Positions 1 through 37,968 of a stretch of DNA of 64,000 nt are shown piece after piece. The notes beneath the pieces were generated by a model. The model saw nothing but the letters and a program-made list of their open reading frames with translations. It ran no database searches and was not told the DNA's origin. The stretch is from Apostichopus japonicus. Lineage: Eukaryota > Echinodermata > Holothuroidea > Aspidochirotida > Stichopodidae. The stretch is taken from contig NC_092583.1 in NCBI RefSeq assembly GCF_037975245.1, forward strand, positions 17,258,764-17,322,763, given 5' to 3'. Numbering within the stretch: the first letter of the stretch is position 1; each line of letters opens with the position of its first letter. A program made the position numbers and the translations under genes.

Positions 1-1592
1 GATATTATCTATCGACGTCCTGGGAAAGTTCAGTACCTAAACCCGTAATGGCAAAGGTTGAATAATGTTCTCTTCAGTTCGAATTAACAACTCTAGTATG
101 ATCTTAAGTGTTTGAAAGAGAAACCTGAATGACAATCACACAGTAGTTGATATTCCTTGCTCGATGATTCACAATAAAGAGACGTGAATTATCTTCCTGT
201 TGCTAGGTAATGCCTACGAAAGAAAACAATGAGTAATATCCACTGCAAGGGAGGATCAGCTTAAACCAACGGCTGCAAATCAGCTCAATACAAATAATCC
301 AGAGAAACTAAACAGATCCCACAATTAAATATTTATTCCGAAAACTTCTTTTCCACTTGCGATCCCTGCGCTGAGAGAATATTGTGGTCAAAGTTAAACT
401 TCACATCACACGAGTTTACTACGACAGATTCAAATACGAACAACGTACATTGTACAACGTTTACGGAAATCTTGATTGAAATGTATATAAATCAGTTTGA
501 GTTTGAGTAAGCATAGCCTCTAACCTGTGTATAAGGCCTATATAATGTGTACGGTATAGCAAATCGATTATACCAGAGTGAAACACAGCGCAACGGAAGG
601 GGTGCTCACCCGTAATAACTTCCGTTTTAGTTGAGTGTTCCCCATCATTGACCAACACCTATCTTTATGGAGGTTATTAGCCAAGAGAAATACTACGGAA
701 GGGCACGAATACCATCATTTCCTTATGAATACCACAAACCACGCATGCTGTGTGTATAGTGTTGTATGTAATTATAGAACATACACACCCTCCCCTTCCC
801 CCACCCCCCCATTCCTTCCCTTCCGATCTTCAAAAGAAAAAAAATGCATTGGAAATTTCATGCTAGTGTTAAAAACTCCATCAAGCTATACGTTTGATTA
901 TATATAAACAATAGAAAATACAATATGGCATTTCATAATGCAGAACATTAATTTCAAGATGGAGATTTGGTCGTTCCTCGAGAAATTAAAAACTTATATA
1001 TTAATATGGTACACTTATTTCGTATACGTGCTGCCCGTAGACAGATATATAAGCCTGTACACAGTTGTACCCATTTCTGTAAACAGCCTGTACCCAGCTG
1101 GTTCACAGCCTGCACACAGCATGTATACACAACATGCTACCAGCATGTAACCAGTTGCATAGATTTAATGTGTACAATGATATACATTATATGATCGTTA
1201 TCAACAGTATGTGTGACGTCATGGCTATTTTGACTATTTCGTAACATCGCGTTCAGGGTTAGCTTTATAATATTGAAATTTCACCAGTAGTCACACCCCC
1301 ACCTCACCCTGTCACCTCTCCTTCCTCTCTCCTCGTCTATGGACTATGTCCCCCTCCTTCACATTTCCAAATCGAAGGTGAAAAGAATCTTGTTTATTGG
1401 TGAACATATCAGTCGATTGCTTTGTTTACTATGGTGTGACGTCATAGTTTCACGTGTCACGTGTGAGGGCTGGTCATCTCTAGACGTACTTACAGTCCTC
1501 ATCATTGCCTACGATCATATATTAGGCAAGTAATACCTCCGTACAGTTGTGGTAATAACAATGAATTCCGCGTCCTGGGGGAGGAGTATAAG

Positions 1593-1640
<48 letters not shown>

Positions 1641-3500
1641 GGCGTGGCGTAGCGGCGTATACACACCGGCGTAGCGACAACACTGCAATGAAACTACGTT
1701 TCTATATGAAGTAACACTAAAACTTAAAAGTTGGCCATTAAGAGGAAAATCCTTTGAAAACTGTAGGCCTACGTGTCTTCTGAATTTTTGCTTAGCTTCA
1801 TTTTGAACGAGAAGGAAAATTAAACCCTGGTATTACCCCAATATATTGACATTGATACTTGAAATTTAGTAGCTCCTACACCACAAAAACTCGCAGATTC
1901 AAATTCCCCTTTTTTTTTGCGGTTGATACCAGGGTATGAAAAAACATTCATATGTAATATCAAAGACTAAATCGATACACCAGCTGACCTTCTTTATCAA
2001 ATGTATGTAAAGCAAGGCAGTTCTATAACTTCCGCTCTGCTTAGTAAGATATTGTAAGCACGTGACAACAGGAATTACTTTGGTAGCTGCCACACAATCG
2101 AGATATATTCGATAATTAGGTCTGTTCGTATATGTTCGCCAGTGTGATCAACTCTGACCTTGTCAAATGAGTTATATTATGAAGTATTTTAACAGGAGCT
2201 GAACGGATTAGTCAACTTTTTATAGTTTTCTGTTATGTTCTGATCGCGCAGGCCAATTGTTTTAACCATGATTGATAATTTTGTTAATAGAAGGTTAACC
2301 ATGCATGCACCGCACTACATATGTAACGTTAACGCTTAATATATTAAGATTTCAATTATGATCAAAATATGATAGTGCATATCATATTTCAAAGACTTAA
2401 TTATTAATAATATTCCAGAAATAAAAGTTTGAAATTCAACGCTTACGAGAAAACAGATCGTGTTGCACATGACAGTTTGGCCGTTTTTAAATTCTTTCAA
2501 ATAATTAAGCAATAATATTATTGCCTTATCATTTTACTTTCTCCGTCACTTTCACTATTCAACTGCATGCTATCCGCACTTACTGTGACTTTACTGAAAA
2601 CAAAATTCATATTATTTCCTTCTTGGAATGAAAGTTATAGTAAGATTATTTTAGATACTACCATCATGTTGTTTATACGTTTTTAATAAATGTATAGCCA
2701 ATTTATAAGTATGTATTGTATTTTCTCATAAATGCTAAAGTTTGAGTTTCTTGTTTTCGGAGGGAATGTCATAACACATGCGATCTTTTTAAAGCACATG
2801 CGTTGCTATTACAGGTGGCGTGTTCTTTCCCAACAAGAATTTTTCCTACGGGTGATTTCACGCAATTCAATTATGTGAAGAACGCTCTAGATTAACGTCT
2901 GTGATTCTCATGTGAAATTAGAATTAACGGACTTTGATTTGATATTTTGCCATTAAGTGTAAAAACGTACATAGACAAAATGATTGATGTTTTCTATGTG
3001 ACCTGATAATTAAAACGACTGACGTTTATTCAATCGAAACAAAAGACCTCATAAATGAGTTCTTGGAATGATCTCAACCGAAACTGATCGAAAACCTGAT
3101 GTGCAGCGTTTGTAACAAATTATATAAATTTTGTATCCCAGAACGAATTTGCCTGTTAAAATTATTACTGTCGCAATACAGTAAGTTCAAGTTTGAAAAT
3201 TGAAAAGTGTCCTAATTAAACTCTTGGTTAAGATGTGGTACAAATTGAATTTGGTCTCAATGAGGCATTAATTTGTCGGGGTGGAGTTGGGGAATGTGGT
3301 GACTCGTTCGTATTATCAACGGAATTTGTGATTTAAAATATCGAAATTTTTTAAATGAGAAGAAATGGTAGGGTAGGGGTGGAGGTTGACGGGGGGGACG
3401 TCTGATTCTGCCATGGCGGGACGCTCCTTCCCTTGGCAGCCTGGTTAACTAATTTTTAACTTCTGTGTTGTTTTCTACACTTTACTTCTTCACACACACA
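1..3500. other. Gene-free flank, no feature recognised apart from a (TA)n tract
   Basis: No open reading frame here resembles a known family, and none shows exon-like splice borders with recognisable coding content. Seen directly: an imperfect short repetition of the type CAGCCTGTACCCAG around 1050-1155, a (TA)n run at 1595-1638, and otherwise AT-rich single-copy-looking DNA. This lies 7-11 kb beyond the stop codon of Wnt9, so it is probably intergenic. Confidence 0.6.
1595..1638. repeat. (TA)n microsatellite
   Basis: Uninterrupted TA dinucleotides, followed by a short GC-richer stretch with repeated CCGGCGT(A/G)GCG motifs to about 1675. Confidence 0.95.
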
Positions 3501-3508
3501 TAATAATA

Positions 3509-3552
<44 letters not shown>

Positions 3553-3586
3553 CACTGTTCTGGATTTTCCTTCCCATTACGTTTTC

Positions 3587-3674
<88 letters not shown>

Positions 3675-3687
3675 TATATTATATTAT

Positions 3688-3720
<33 letters not shown>
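3501..3720 (+). repeat. (TA)n block enclosing a SINE 3'-end fragment
   Basis: Long TA tracts flank a 40-nt unique core at 3551-3590 that reads TTCACTGTTCTGGATTTTCC onward and ends in GTTTTCATTT before the TA run resumes. The same core occurs on the minus strand next to the tRNA-like head at 24539-24661, and degenerated at 33061-33092. I therefore read it as a 5'-truncated SINE 3' end whose tail became the TA tract. The core similarity is seen; the SINE origin is inferred. Confidence 0.65.
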
Positions 3721-3725
<5 letters not shown>

Positions 3726-4194
3726 GTTATGTTTTGTCTTTTCTTCAGTCAATCTGTAATTCTATCCCCCCCCCCCCCAACACGGTTTGTATTGATTCGT
3801 ATTTTTCACAAGCAGAGTATATTGACCTCTTTAACTATACGAATCACGTCCGTTTAACCTACTTACTTCATGTAATTGGAGGTCTAAAATTGACCTGGCT
3901 TTATATGTTAAACAACAAAACTGGCAGCCATTGGAAGTCTAACATGACCTCAAATTAATTTTGAAGATTTTTTTCTTTTGTAAATATATTGCTACGAGAA
4001 ATGTGATATTCATTGTTCTGCTTGTGTCGTTATCTCTGAACTATATTCTGTATCAAAATGATTTCAAGTAAATAAGTTGTCTTAAAATGTAAAAGCAAAA
4101 CAAAGTGTATTACATTTCGTGCTGTTAAGCGAAAGGTTGATACAGTTAACGTATATTGATAATGGTGATATTTACTCTTGTTGAAAAAGTTTAA

Positions 4195-4539
4195 TTTTTA
4201 GGTATTCATCTTGACTCAAATCTCACCCCATGGAAGTATCATGTTAACAGTCTATGCTCCCATATCTCAAAGATTATTAGAATACTTCATAAAATTGGCT
4301 ATTCTGTACCATCCCATTCACTTAAAACACTGTGAGATTCCCTCATTAATTCAAAGCTGTCTTACTGCAACATAATTTGGGGAAACACCTATCCATCTTA
4401 CCTTAATCGCCTGTTTACTCTCCAGAAGAAAGCCATTAGACTGATTACAAATTCTAGTTATCGTGCTCAGAGTAAAATCATATTTTGTAACTTAAAAATC
4501 TTAAAAAATCCAAAATATCTTAATATATCTGTGTGTTAG
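4195..4539 (+). pseudogene. Non-LTR retrotransposon reverse transcriptase fragment (C-terminal part)
   Basis: Frame +1 from 4195 reads FLGIHLDSNLTPWKYHV, then HISKIIRILHKIGYSVP, then INSKLSYCNIIWGNTYPSY and LQKKAIRLIT. This is the characteristic thumb region following the catalytic domain of jockey/CR1-type LINE reverse transcriptases. The frame is broken by an in-frame TGA at 4333-4335 and ends at TAG 4537-4539. The catalytic FADD block and the endonuclease are absent, so this is a dead 5'-truncated relic. The clade is not certain. Confidence 0.85.
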
Positions 4540-4545
4540 ATTAAG

Positions 4546-6111
4546 CAGTACAGTCGATTTAATTGATGAACTTGGGGATGTTTCAAGGGTTGTTTATCCG
4601 GGGTGGAGGTGGCGGACGGGCAACGCAATACAGTATAGACAAACATTATACACTTTTACGGCCTAAAATAGTATATTAACGACACTTTATTAATCTGATA
4701 AAGTCAAATTTATTGACTTACAACCAAGGATGCTCTCTGTAATCAATTTAATTTTGTTTTTAAATTTAAATCTGATTACCTTGAAAACGAGAAATGCTAT
4801 AGAAAGAAGACCTCTCAAATTATATTTGTCTTATATCAAATTTAAAATTCTGCCTAAAGTTATCTTTTAATACTAGTTATTGTGTGGACATATTTTGTCA
4901 TCATATAAGTTCTTACATCGCATGAACAGCTAAGCTTGTAAACTATTTTGCTTGTGGTTTGTTTCATCAATGCGTGAATATAATTTATAACTCAATGTGA
5001 GATTCTTCATTCATCCAAGTGAAGTATATTCCAAACGTGTTGTCATACACTTCTTATTTCTTGCCATGCATTATATGTTACCACATATTATACGTTTTAC
5101 CGTTACGATTACCAGTTATTTACGCAGAGCGCCATCTACTTTACCTGACGCACCCCCCCCCCCCTCATCTGCTCTTTACGCCGTGCGGTGGCCAAATTAG
5201 TTAATTAATAATAGTGAAGGGCAGATCTTACTATGCATGTACAGATTTTTTCGATCAGGAATTTGTGTGAAATTTCACCAAAAATACTCTCTGAAAGCTC
5301 TCGTTAAGATAGCTGTGATGTAATTCTTTCACATAGCCTAATTCAAACAACGCATGTTTACTTATATATGTATATACAATAGTCTTATCTATAATACGAA
5401 TGAGTGCAATTTTAAACCAATTGAAATTTGAGACGAGGCTGTCAAGCAATATTGTCTTTTTCGTTAATGACCTTGTTGGTAGTCATACTTCCCTTTCATG
5501 CTGTGGTACTTTGGATTAAATTTTAGTTATTAAGAGACATATTGTGAAACCTGATAAGTCTAAAAGTGATTTCAAACCTTTGGAAAGTGACATTGACAGA
5601 TTCCATTCAGTTATAGAGACCCTATAGTACTACTATAGGGTCTCTACATTTAGTGTAGAACAAGCTCGTTACAATATTATTAAGAGATCGTTGATCGTAT
5701 CCATTGGCCACCATTGATTAGATTAATGTCATATGTATACATTAATGGGGATACCGAGAACACGAAAACGAATAAAGTAGGAAGAACTTCATTATTTAGG
5801 TATGGGAAACAAATAAAGGAAAACGGGTAAATTTAGTGGTTCGTAGACCGAAGAATTTAATGTGGTTAAATTGAATGAATTTGCTTGTTACTGTGAGTGT
5901 ATCGTAATCATTAATTAAATGTCGATAGAGTGACCCAAATTGTTTAAAAAGCTAGGGTTGCCCAATCTTCATATGCAAATTACAAGAGTTATGAACGAAA
6001 ATAACGCCTAATACAATTTCACATAAGAGAGATGGCGCTATTTAAGAAACAAGTTGACAAGCTACGTTACGGTATCATCATGTACCAACACCATAGGTGC
6101 CGTGTCACCGT
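4546..6111. other. Gene-free stretch
   Basis: Nothing coding was recognised. A C-rich homopolymer is at 5152-5164 and a perfect palindrome at 5614-5646 (separate entry). The remainder is AT-rich without clear repeats. Confidence 0.6.
5614..5646. repeat. Perfect 16-bp inverted repeat with a 1-nt spacer
   Basis: Arms 5614-5629 and 5631-5646 (TAGAGACCCTATAGTA and its exact reverse complement) are separated by a single C at 5630. No coding context is present. It is too short to call a MITE. It could be a cruciform-forming site or the remnant of a short foldback insertion. Confidence 0.9.
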
Positions 6112-6449
6112 AATAATAATAATAATAATAATAAATGCAAATTTATATAGCGCCAATATGCAGAGGAAAACCAATGCTCAGTGACGCTAGTGCTCAGGGA
6201 AGGCAGTCAAAAATAGATAAGTTTTGAGTCTGTTTTTGAAAATGTTAACGTTGAGTGCCGACTTAATGCGCAGTGGAAGTGAGTTCCAATGAGTAGGAGC
6301 GGCATTAGAGAACGATCTTTGACCAAATGACTTGAGTTTCCACTTAGGTACATGGAGCAGTAGCTGATTTGAGGATCGGAGAGAGCGGGTGGTGGTCTTC
6401 CGACTGATCATGCTACTCATGTATTCTGGTGCTAATCCATTGGCTTAAA
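6112..6449 (-). mobile_element. 3' end of a non-LTR retrotransposon (RT C-terminus plus 3' tail)
   Basis: On the minus strand, 6449 down to 6187 encodes ANGLAPEYMSSMI, then LLLHVPKWKLKSFGQRSFS, NAAPTHWNSLPLRIKSAL, FKNRLKTYLF and AFPEH with a TAG stop. This is the typical extreme C-terminus of LINE reverse transcriptases (consensus-like RSFS-AAP-LWNSLP-IR...FK--LKTHLF). It is followed by a short 3' UTR, the sequence GGCGCTATATAAATTTGCAT and an (ATT)n tail ending near 6112. That tail marks a genuine LINE 3' terminus. A TAA directly upstream of the ANGLAPEY segment shows it is defective or truncated. Confidence 0.88.
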
Positions 6450-6739
6450 CAATACACCACAATTAAGTGGCCTACCCACCATACCTTAGCATCACAACAG
6501 GTAATGGTTTATTAGGTCTATAGGTCATGTTTGATACTGGGCGTACAGTTATGGTTGTTCGTATACAGCTTACAATATATATGTTCCGCACATCCCCAAT
6601 CTTATCAATATTCCAAATGCCGTGATAGAATTGGAGAAATTTTAATCAGTTACTTTCTAATCAACAGATCAAGTAAGCTGAATGTTGCTATCTGACATCT
6701 TATATAATCAAGGATACCAATTCAATGAACGTACATTGC

Positions 6740-7136
6740 CTGCAAGCATAGGCGTAGGAGCCAATTTGATTTGGGGGGGGGGGGGCTGTAACGACTTGCC
6801 CGAAAAATATAACCAAAATTGTCAACATGTTAATGTGCATATCATATGTAAAGGCATGCATTGGTTTGGTTATTACATCCCATGCCACTAATATACAATC
6901 ATTTTCCGTGTTATTACCCTTCCATATTGGTTATAATTATTGGGGAAGTCGTTACAATAATCATGATAATAATAGTATCAGCTTAACCATTGAAAAACAC
7001 ACTGCAAATTATTTTTCTTTCAGTAGGTGCCCAAACAATTCTCAGCATATTGCCCGAATTTTCACAAAAAAAACTTGGTTGGGGGGGGGGGATTGCAGCC
7101 CCCAGCCCCCCTGCCTTCTACGCCTATGTTTGCAAG
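6740..7136. mobile_element. MITE-like element with inverted ends and G-rich subterminal tracts
   Basis: The left end 6740-6759 carries CATAGGCGTAGGA. The right end 7117-7136 carries its inverse TTCTACGCCTATG. The 20-nt ends match at about 17 positions as an inverted repeat. Just inside each end is a homopolymer (G13 at 6773-6785; G tract at 7081-7091 followed by C-rich sequence), and further in come GCCCGAAAA and its inverse. TGCAAG occurs just outside both ends (6741-6746, 7131-7136) and could be a target duplication, although TTGCAA is itself palindromic. No transposase is encoded. Confidence 0.55.
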
Positions 7137-9566
7137 AACAATTAAGGATTATACTTACCACCGCCGACTGGAGAAAAACTCACTAGTTGAAATAGAAAAA
7201 GAACATGCCGGATGTAGCTTAGACCGCCATACACCTTCATTGCAACCGTTCAAACCAATTGGTCCTGGATACATTCTAAGAAAAGCCAACCTACCATGGC
7301 CACGACAAAAACAAACTTTACTCGAAGTATTGACACGCCAGGTCCGATTTACATCGGGCCCCAAAATTTGATATTGATGGGGATGCGTCTTTGATGTGTT
7401 ATGATTATATCAACAGAACAAATATCTATATACATACACATCGTCCTAGCCAGCATGTCAATTGCCACTTAACCGCCCATCTGCATGCGAGATCAATGAC
7501 TATATACACTGCTATTTCATTTGTATGCAGCACAATGGACTCTCGTGAACACACAAATTAGCACACCTGTATAACGTAGCTGAACATAGAGAGAGAGAGA
7601 GAGAGATACAAAAGAAAAGATAAACACTTCATCAAAACATCTGTTCAGTGAGTAGTCAGTTTGCATACTGTTCCCGGAAGGCATATCACATTTTTATATT
7701 CCAACAAAAGCATCTCTTACAGTTCATGTCATGTTTACATGGTAACAGACTTGATGTCAAGTCGGTTTTCTTGTTTAGTTCTTGTCCTAGATCGAGCTGT
7801 TTAATGCATCATTTAACCTATTCCTATAATATATTCTGTAAATAAGGCACAATTTTGAGGGCAGAATCAGCTTCGGATGAAAGAGAATAAGAGATAGTTT
7901 TACATCGTAAGAAAAGGAAGGTATTTGTACCCATGTTACTTGATTGATGTTTGTGTTGTTGTAGGTTGTCGGGGTGGGGACGGGGGCGAGGAAGGTTCTT
8001 TCAAGGCTAACTATAGAGCAGACAGTTATAATTATTCGAAATTCTCAATTCAATTATTATGTAATCTTCAGTTACTCGTCCCATCATATCTAGTGTCACT
8101 AGATAACTTTTGTGTTCTGATGGTTATACTTGGCGAAACAGATGAATTATATGTTTGACGGTAACCTATGCAAATACTTAAACAAACAAGTAAAATGTTA
8201 AGAAAATACATTTATGTTTATTTCAGATCAGGAACATTAACATGTTGTGTTCATTCATGCAGGTATACAAAGAATTGTATCATGCGTTACATACCGTCAA
8301 CATAATCGTATGCTAAGTGCTAACAACACACATTGTAACATATCTCTACATGGGAGTGGGAGGAGCTTAAAGAGGGTATGTGGAGCTTTAAAACTTTCTA
8401 ACACAGTTCATGCAGAGACTCTATAGAAAGGCTTAATTGAGGCTCAAAAACTTTGCTAAGGCTCACAGGCACCGGGAGGGCGCATAGACACCGCAGAGGC
8501 TCAGGAAAAAGCGCGGAGCTTCAGGAGTACAACAGTTTCTTAGTCAGAGGACCCGCACGTCTATATGGAAACCTAGTTTCCGGCGGGCCTCAATAGCACC
8601 ATCGCCTGGTGCTGATCGTAGGCCGTAAGTAGTATTCGCCGAACCAGTTTGATGTCCTTTCAAACATTTTTGCATAACATTTATCAGTATAAGCCACAAG
8701 TGTTAAACTGCTAAGATTGTCCAACGTTTGAAAATAACGTCATTGGAGGGTTGTAATCATCACAATTTGTAGATGTTATATGAGTGTACAATTAGACAAT
8801 AAACCATCTTGACCAAAGACCATGCTTGGTGGGTAAGAATAACACGCTTGTTAATATAGCAAGCATGATATGTGTATGACCATTATATCACTTCCTATAG
8901 CATTTTATAACGGGTAACACCAGTGTTGTTTCTATAGTAACAGGCTATGTCCCCGTGACGACAATACATGCCTCCTAAATATACATGGGAACGTAAAGTA
9001 TTGTTTAACGATATTTGACAAATTGTCTATTGCATATAAGTGTTAAAATATGTGTTCAATGCTTCAAGAAATTCTGCTACATTTCAAAGCAATTACTATC
9101 GGATTAATTTACATACTCATAATTTTACGTGCCGACATCACTTTCCCTGGGCATTGTTTTCAAATGTTATTTCTTTCATTTTATACTATCCTAGTTCCTG
9201 CCACTTCAAATGTAAACTCATTTGCATTTTTGGTGGAAATTAGAATTAAATACATACCTAGAATCGATTAAAATAAAAACATTTGATCCCACAATACGAT
9301 TTTTTTTTTGTTAGCAACCGTTTGAGTAAACTGCAGTTTAAAACTTCGACACAATTCTACATATGCCGAATAACACGCGATTTCACTGCAGACATTGCAT
9401 ACTAAAGGCCATTGATCAAATTACACTCTCATAATTAATCTGCAGATGAAACAACCATTTCTATATGCGATTGAAATTTGCATATCAATTCCGTGACGTC
9501 ACAGTAGATGATATCGATCTACCCAGTTGGGATTTTTTTCTATACTGTACTTTCATGTCCCGCTTT
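7137..9566. other. Gene-free stretch
   Basis: No exon or known repeat family was recognised. A short (GA)n run lies at about 7588-7606. Several open frames of 60-115 codons occur but resemble nothing I know and show no start or splice context. Confidence 0.55.
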
Positions 9567-9661
9567 CAAAGCACTCGTACTGACAGTATGTGCAGTATGA
9601 ATATCATGTGTTTATCAAATAAAGGTAAGGAACTGTTTGTACTGTCAGTACGAGTGCTTTG
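9567..9661. repeat. Perfect 22-bp inverted repeat with a 51-nt loop
   Basis: The arms at 9567-9588 and 9640-9661 (CAAAGCACTCGTACTGACAG... and its exact reverse complement) are fully complementary. The loop contains no obvious gene signal. Size and spacing would permit a small hairpin RNA, but perfect pairing is more typical of a young foldback insertion. It lies about 1.45 kb beyond the Wnt9 stop codon. Confidence 0.85.
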
Positions 9662-11106
9662 TAGCATGACATCGGAGGACAGTGTAGATTGGTATTAGCA
9701 TAAGGAAATAGCCCCCCCCCCCCTCCTCTTCCGAGCTGGCTGCATTGTCGATCAAGCCCAAATATACGAATCTTAAACTGCAATGAATACATGAATAATG
9801 ATGTCCGACATTGCTAACTCTACTTCTTTCATTATGATGCGAGATCTGATTAAAAACATTTATTTATTTATGATCAGATTGGACACGTTCATTCTAAACT
9901 TGAAAAGTAAGTCAATTGTGACACTGAAATTCGAAACATCTATCAACAGTAATGAAAAGTTGTGATAACGGTTTTCTGTTTACGCTTAATTGGGACAAAC
10001 TTTCTGATTATTTATGCCACAAGAAAATGATCAATTTCAAAAGAAAAAGAAGAAGAAGAATGAGAAGAAAATAAGGTAGAAAAATTATTAGTACTTTATT
10101 GCTAAGATATAATGCCTTATAATATACATATAACCATCGCCTTTTATCAATAATTTATCTTAAAATAGTACAGTTATTTACATTAAGGCAATGACGTCAA
10201 CCAAAAGGCAATCAGTCAACCATGTTTTTGTCTAATATTTTAGGCATTACTGGTTTAGCACTATGTATAGTTAGCCACTTAAAGTATACTACAAGTTTGC
10301 ATTCCATGTTTCGCGAAAATAATAGAACGAACATTTAACTCTGTTATAAAACCATTGTGTTCATCCATCACAACACCATCACATAAGAACGTGTGCGTAA
10401 CCAGTTATAAGGTTTGGCCACGCGTGTCTTTGGAAGGATGCGGTAGGATTCATGTCTCCAAGGAGGCGGTTTTTTTTAAACCTGATGATGAGTTGATTTT
10501 ACTCATGCTCATAATCATGGAACTTTCTGCTACACGATGCTTGATACTTTTACATGTATATATGAATAAATTAATTCGATCTCCTCCTTTATCTAGTTTC
10601 GATCGTATCTTCAAGTCCAAATCAACCTGTGTATTAGTACAAACAACATGCAGCCCCAAATTTTTTTTATTTGTTTTAAAAATGTTGTAAAAGTTGAAAA
10701 TGTAACAAATTGAGATGATTCATATTGCTTTCGTGATTTAAAGTGCCAATTTATTCCATACATGCAAGTTGTATTTTCATAGGTAAAAAAACCGTAAGAT
10801 ATAGCGACCTCGATCGCGAAAACCCCTTTTTTTATCGAAAACGTTTACAACAAAGTGTGTTATAATTAAAGTGGTTTAATGTTTTATGGCGCTTTTCATT
10901 ACTGCCAACAACAAAAGCGCTTTACAAAAACGACTCTGTGATATTAAAAAAGCAAGTCAAAATTTAAATTAATAAAAAAATGGCTGATGTAAAATCTCAG
11001 CGGTATACGTCAGCTGTTTGTGGGGGCGCTATACGTGAATGATACACTTGATACATCGTACATATGTATTGATGTATTTGTTGCTTTCTTTTATCTTGTA
11101 TCTTTC
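9662..11106 (-). other. Wnt9 3' flank and probable 3' UTR
   Basis: This is downstream of the Wnt9 stop on the minus strand. Candidate polyadenylation hexamers are ATTAAA (10875-10880 on the forward map) and AATAAA (10750-10755), 0.23 and 0.35 kb past the stop. I cannot decide between them without transcripts. Around 10870-10935 lies a repeat-like stretch with inverted GCGCTTTT/AAAAGCGC arms (10889-10896, 10913-10920), similar in flavour to the 3' tails of the LINE at 6112 and the SINE at 45388. Confidence 0.5.
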
Positions 11107-36456
<25,350 letters not shown>

Positions 36457-37732
36457 GTTGACGTCTTTGCTTTAGAACTCTGCATTCTTCACAAAAAATA
36501 GTCTTCTTGATTTGAAAGTACCGACTGGGTTCGACATATCTGTTCTACGCGGTAGGCTTCGGTTCTACTCGGAGAGACTTAATCGGGGATCTCCTGCATG
36601 GAAGTGATAATACACTATGAGACAGTAAAATCCATAGCGTAAATTTTTCCCGAGCTAATGAAAGTTCACATGTATCAATATAATATTTGCCTGTTGAAAT
36701 TTATACTCTGTGGGCTGACGTATCATCGACCGGTGGTAATAAACGGTTCTGATTGGTTGAATTCCGGAGTCGCGTTATTAGGTGAAGGTTTTGATAAGTG
36801 CTTCTGTGGGACGGGAGGGAATTTCGGAATGGTACAAAGGGGATGTTAGCTATCGGCTTTCCAAAATATATCTTCTAAGCTTCGTAGTTTCGTTCTTTTA
36901 AAGCAGTGCTAAAGCAAAAGGAAACTTAAAGCTCTTGTTTCTTCGTCGGATGAGACGTCGCCTCATTTTAACCACAAAATGTATATGATACCGGAACGAC
37001 AAGCAGGGGGGGGGGTGGCGCAACCACCACTTTTGTTATAGCGGTGACGAGGGGTAAGATGCACGGTTACATAGGAGAGTGATGTAAGTAGAGGGGTTGC
37101 GTATGAGAGTGATGTAAGTGGAGGCGGTTCCCCGCCCTTTTGAAAAATGTTGGTAAATGGACAGTGGTACTATTGGTACTATATATGCAAGTTTTGACGC
37201 CATTCTTTAACTCTTACCGTATGCCTAACAGATAAGTTAACTATCTAGGTGTACAGTACACAATATATGGTTAGGTATAATGCTCTGTCTGCCGATGTGA
37301 GGGGGGGAGGGTCATCTTCCTTCTGTGATGAAAAAGGTGGACAAAAGGGGGCAGAGGAAAACTATAAAAGTGCAGCATTCAACCCCCCCCCCCTATCCCG
37401 CGTTAAGAGAGCGTTAGAATATGAATATTAAGATTATACGCAAATATCTTTAGCGTTCATATAACACTGATCGCATGTACAACGGAATGCAATCCAATCG
37501 GTTTATAGCAACGCGACAAAAGTCGCATGAGTGAGTGGGAGGTGGTGCATCCACAAGTTCCACCACTGATTCCAAAGTTCAGATCCCCAGAGTCCCTTAA
37601 CACAGCTCTACTTCTTGAACAAATCATATTTCTATAATTTCTTCTACAGCACAAATAATGCAATAACACATTCCACTCGAGAAAATGCCCGGAATGTCCC
37701 TTAATAGCAAATCTACGTAGTATTTTAGCGAC

Positions 37733-37968
37733 CAGGGGTGAAACAACTCCGTGCAGTGACCAGGGGTGTAACACCTCCGCGCAGTGACCAGGGGTGTAAC
37801 ACTTCCGCGCAGTGACCAGGGGTGAAACAACTCCGTGCAGTGACCAGGGGTGTAACACCTCCGCGCAGTGACCAGGGGTGTAACACTTCCGCGCAGTGAC
37901 CAGGGGTGTAACACCTCCGCGCAGTGACCAGGGGTGTAACACCTCCGCGCAATGACCAGGTGGTGTAA
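37733..37968. repeat. 28-bp minisatellite, about 8 copies, upstream of Wnt9
   Basis: Near-identical 28-bp units starting GTGACCAGGGGTGTAACACC and ending TCCGCGCA. Variants (GAAACAACTCCGTGCA) alternate with the main type, so it shows higher-order structure of about three units. It is 1.3 kb upstream of the Wnt9 start. Because 28 is not a multiple of 3, all three antisense frames stay open, giving spurious overlapping open frames. Confidence 0.95.

Noticed and set aside
7027-7371. 114-codon plus-strand frame
   Set aside because: It overlaps the right end of the MITE-like element and its poly-G tract; not conserved-looking.
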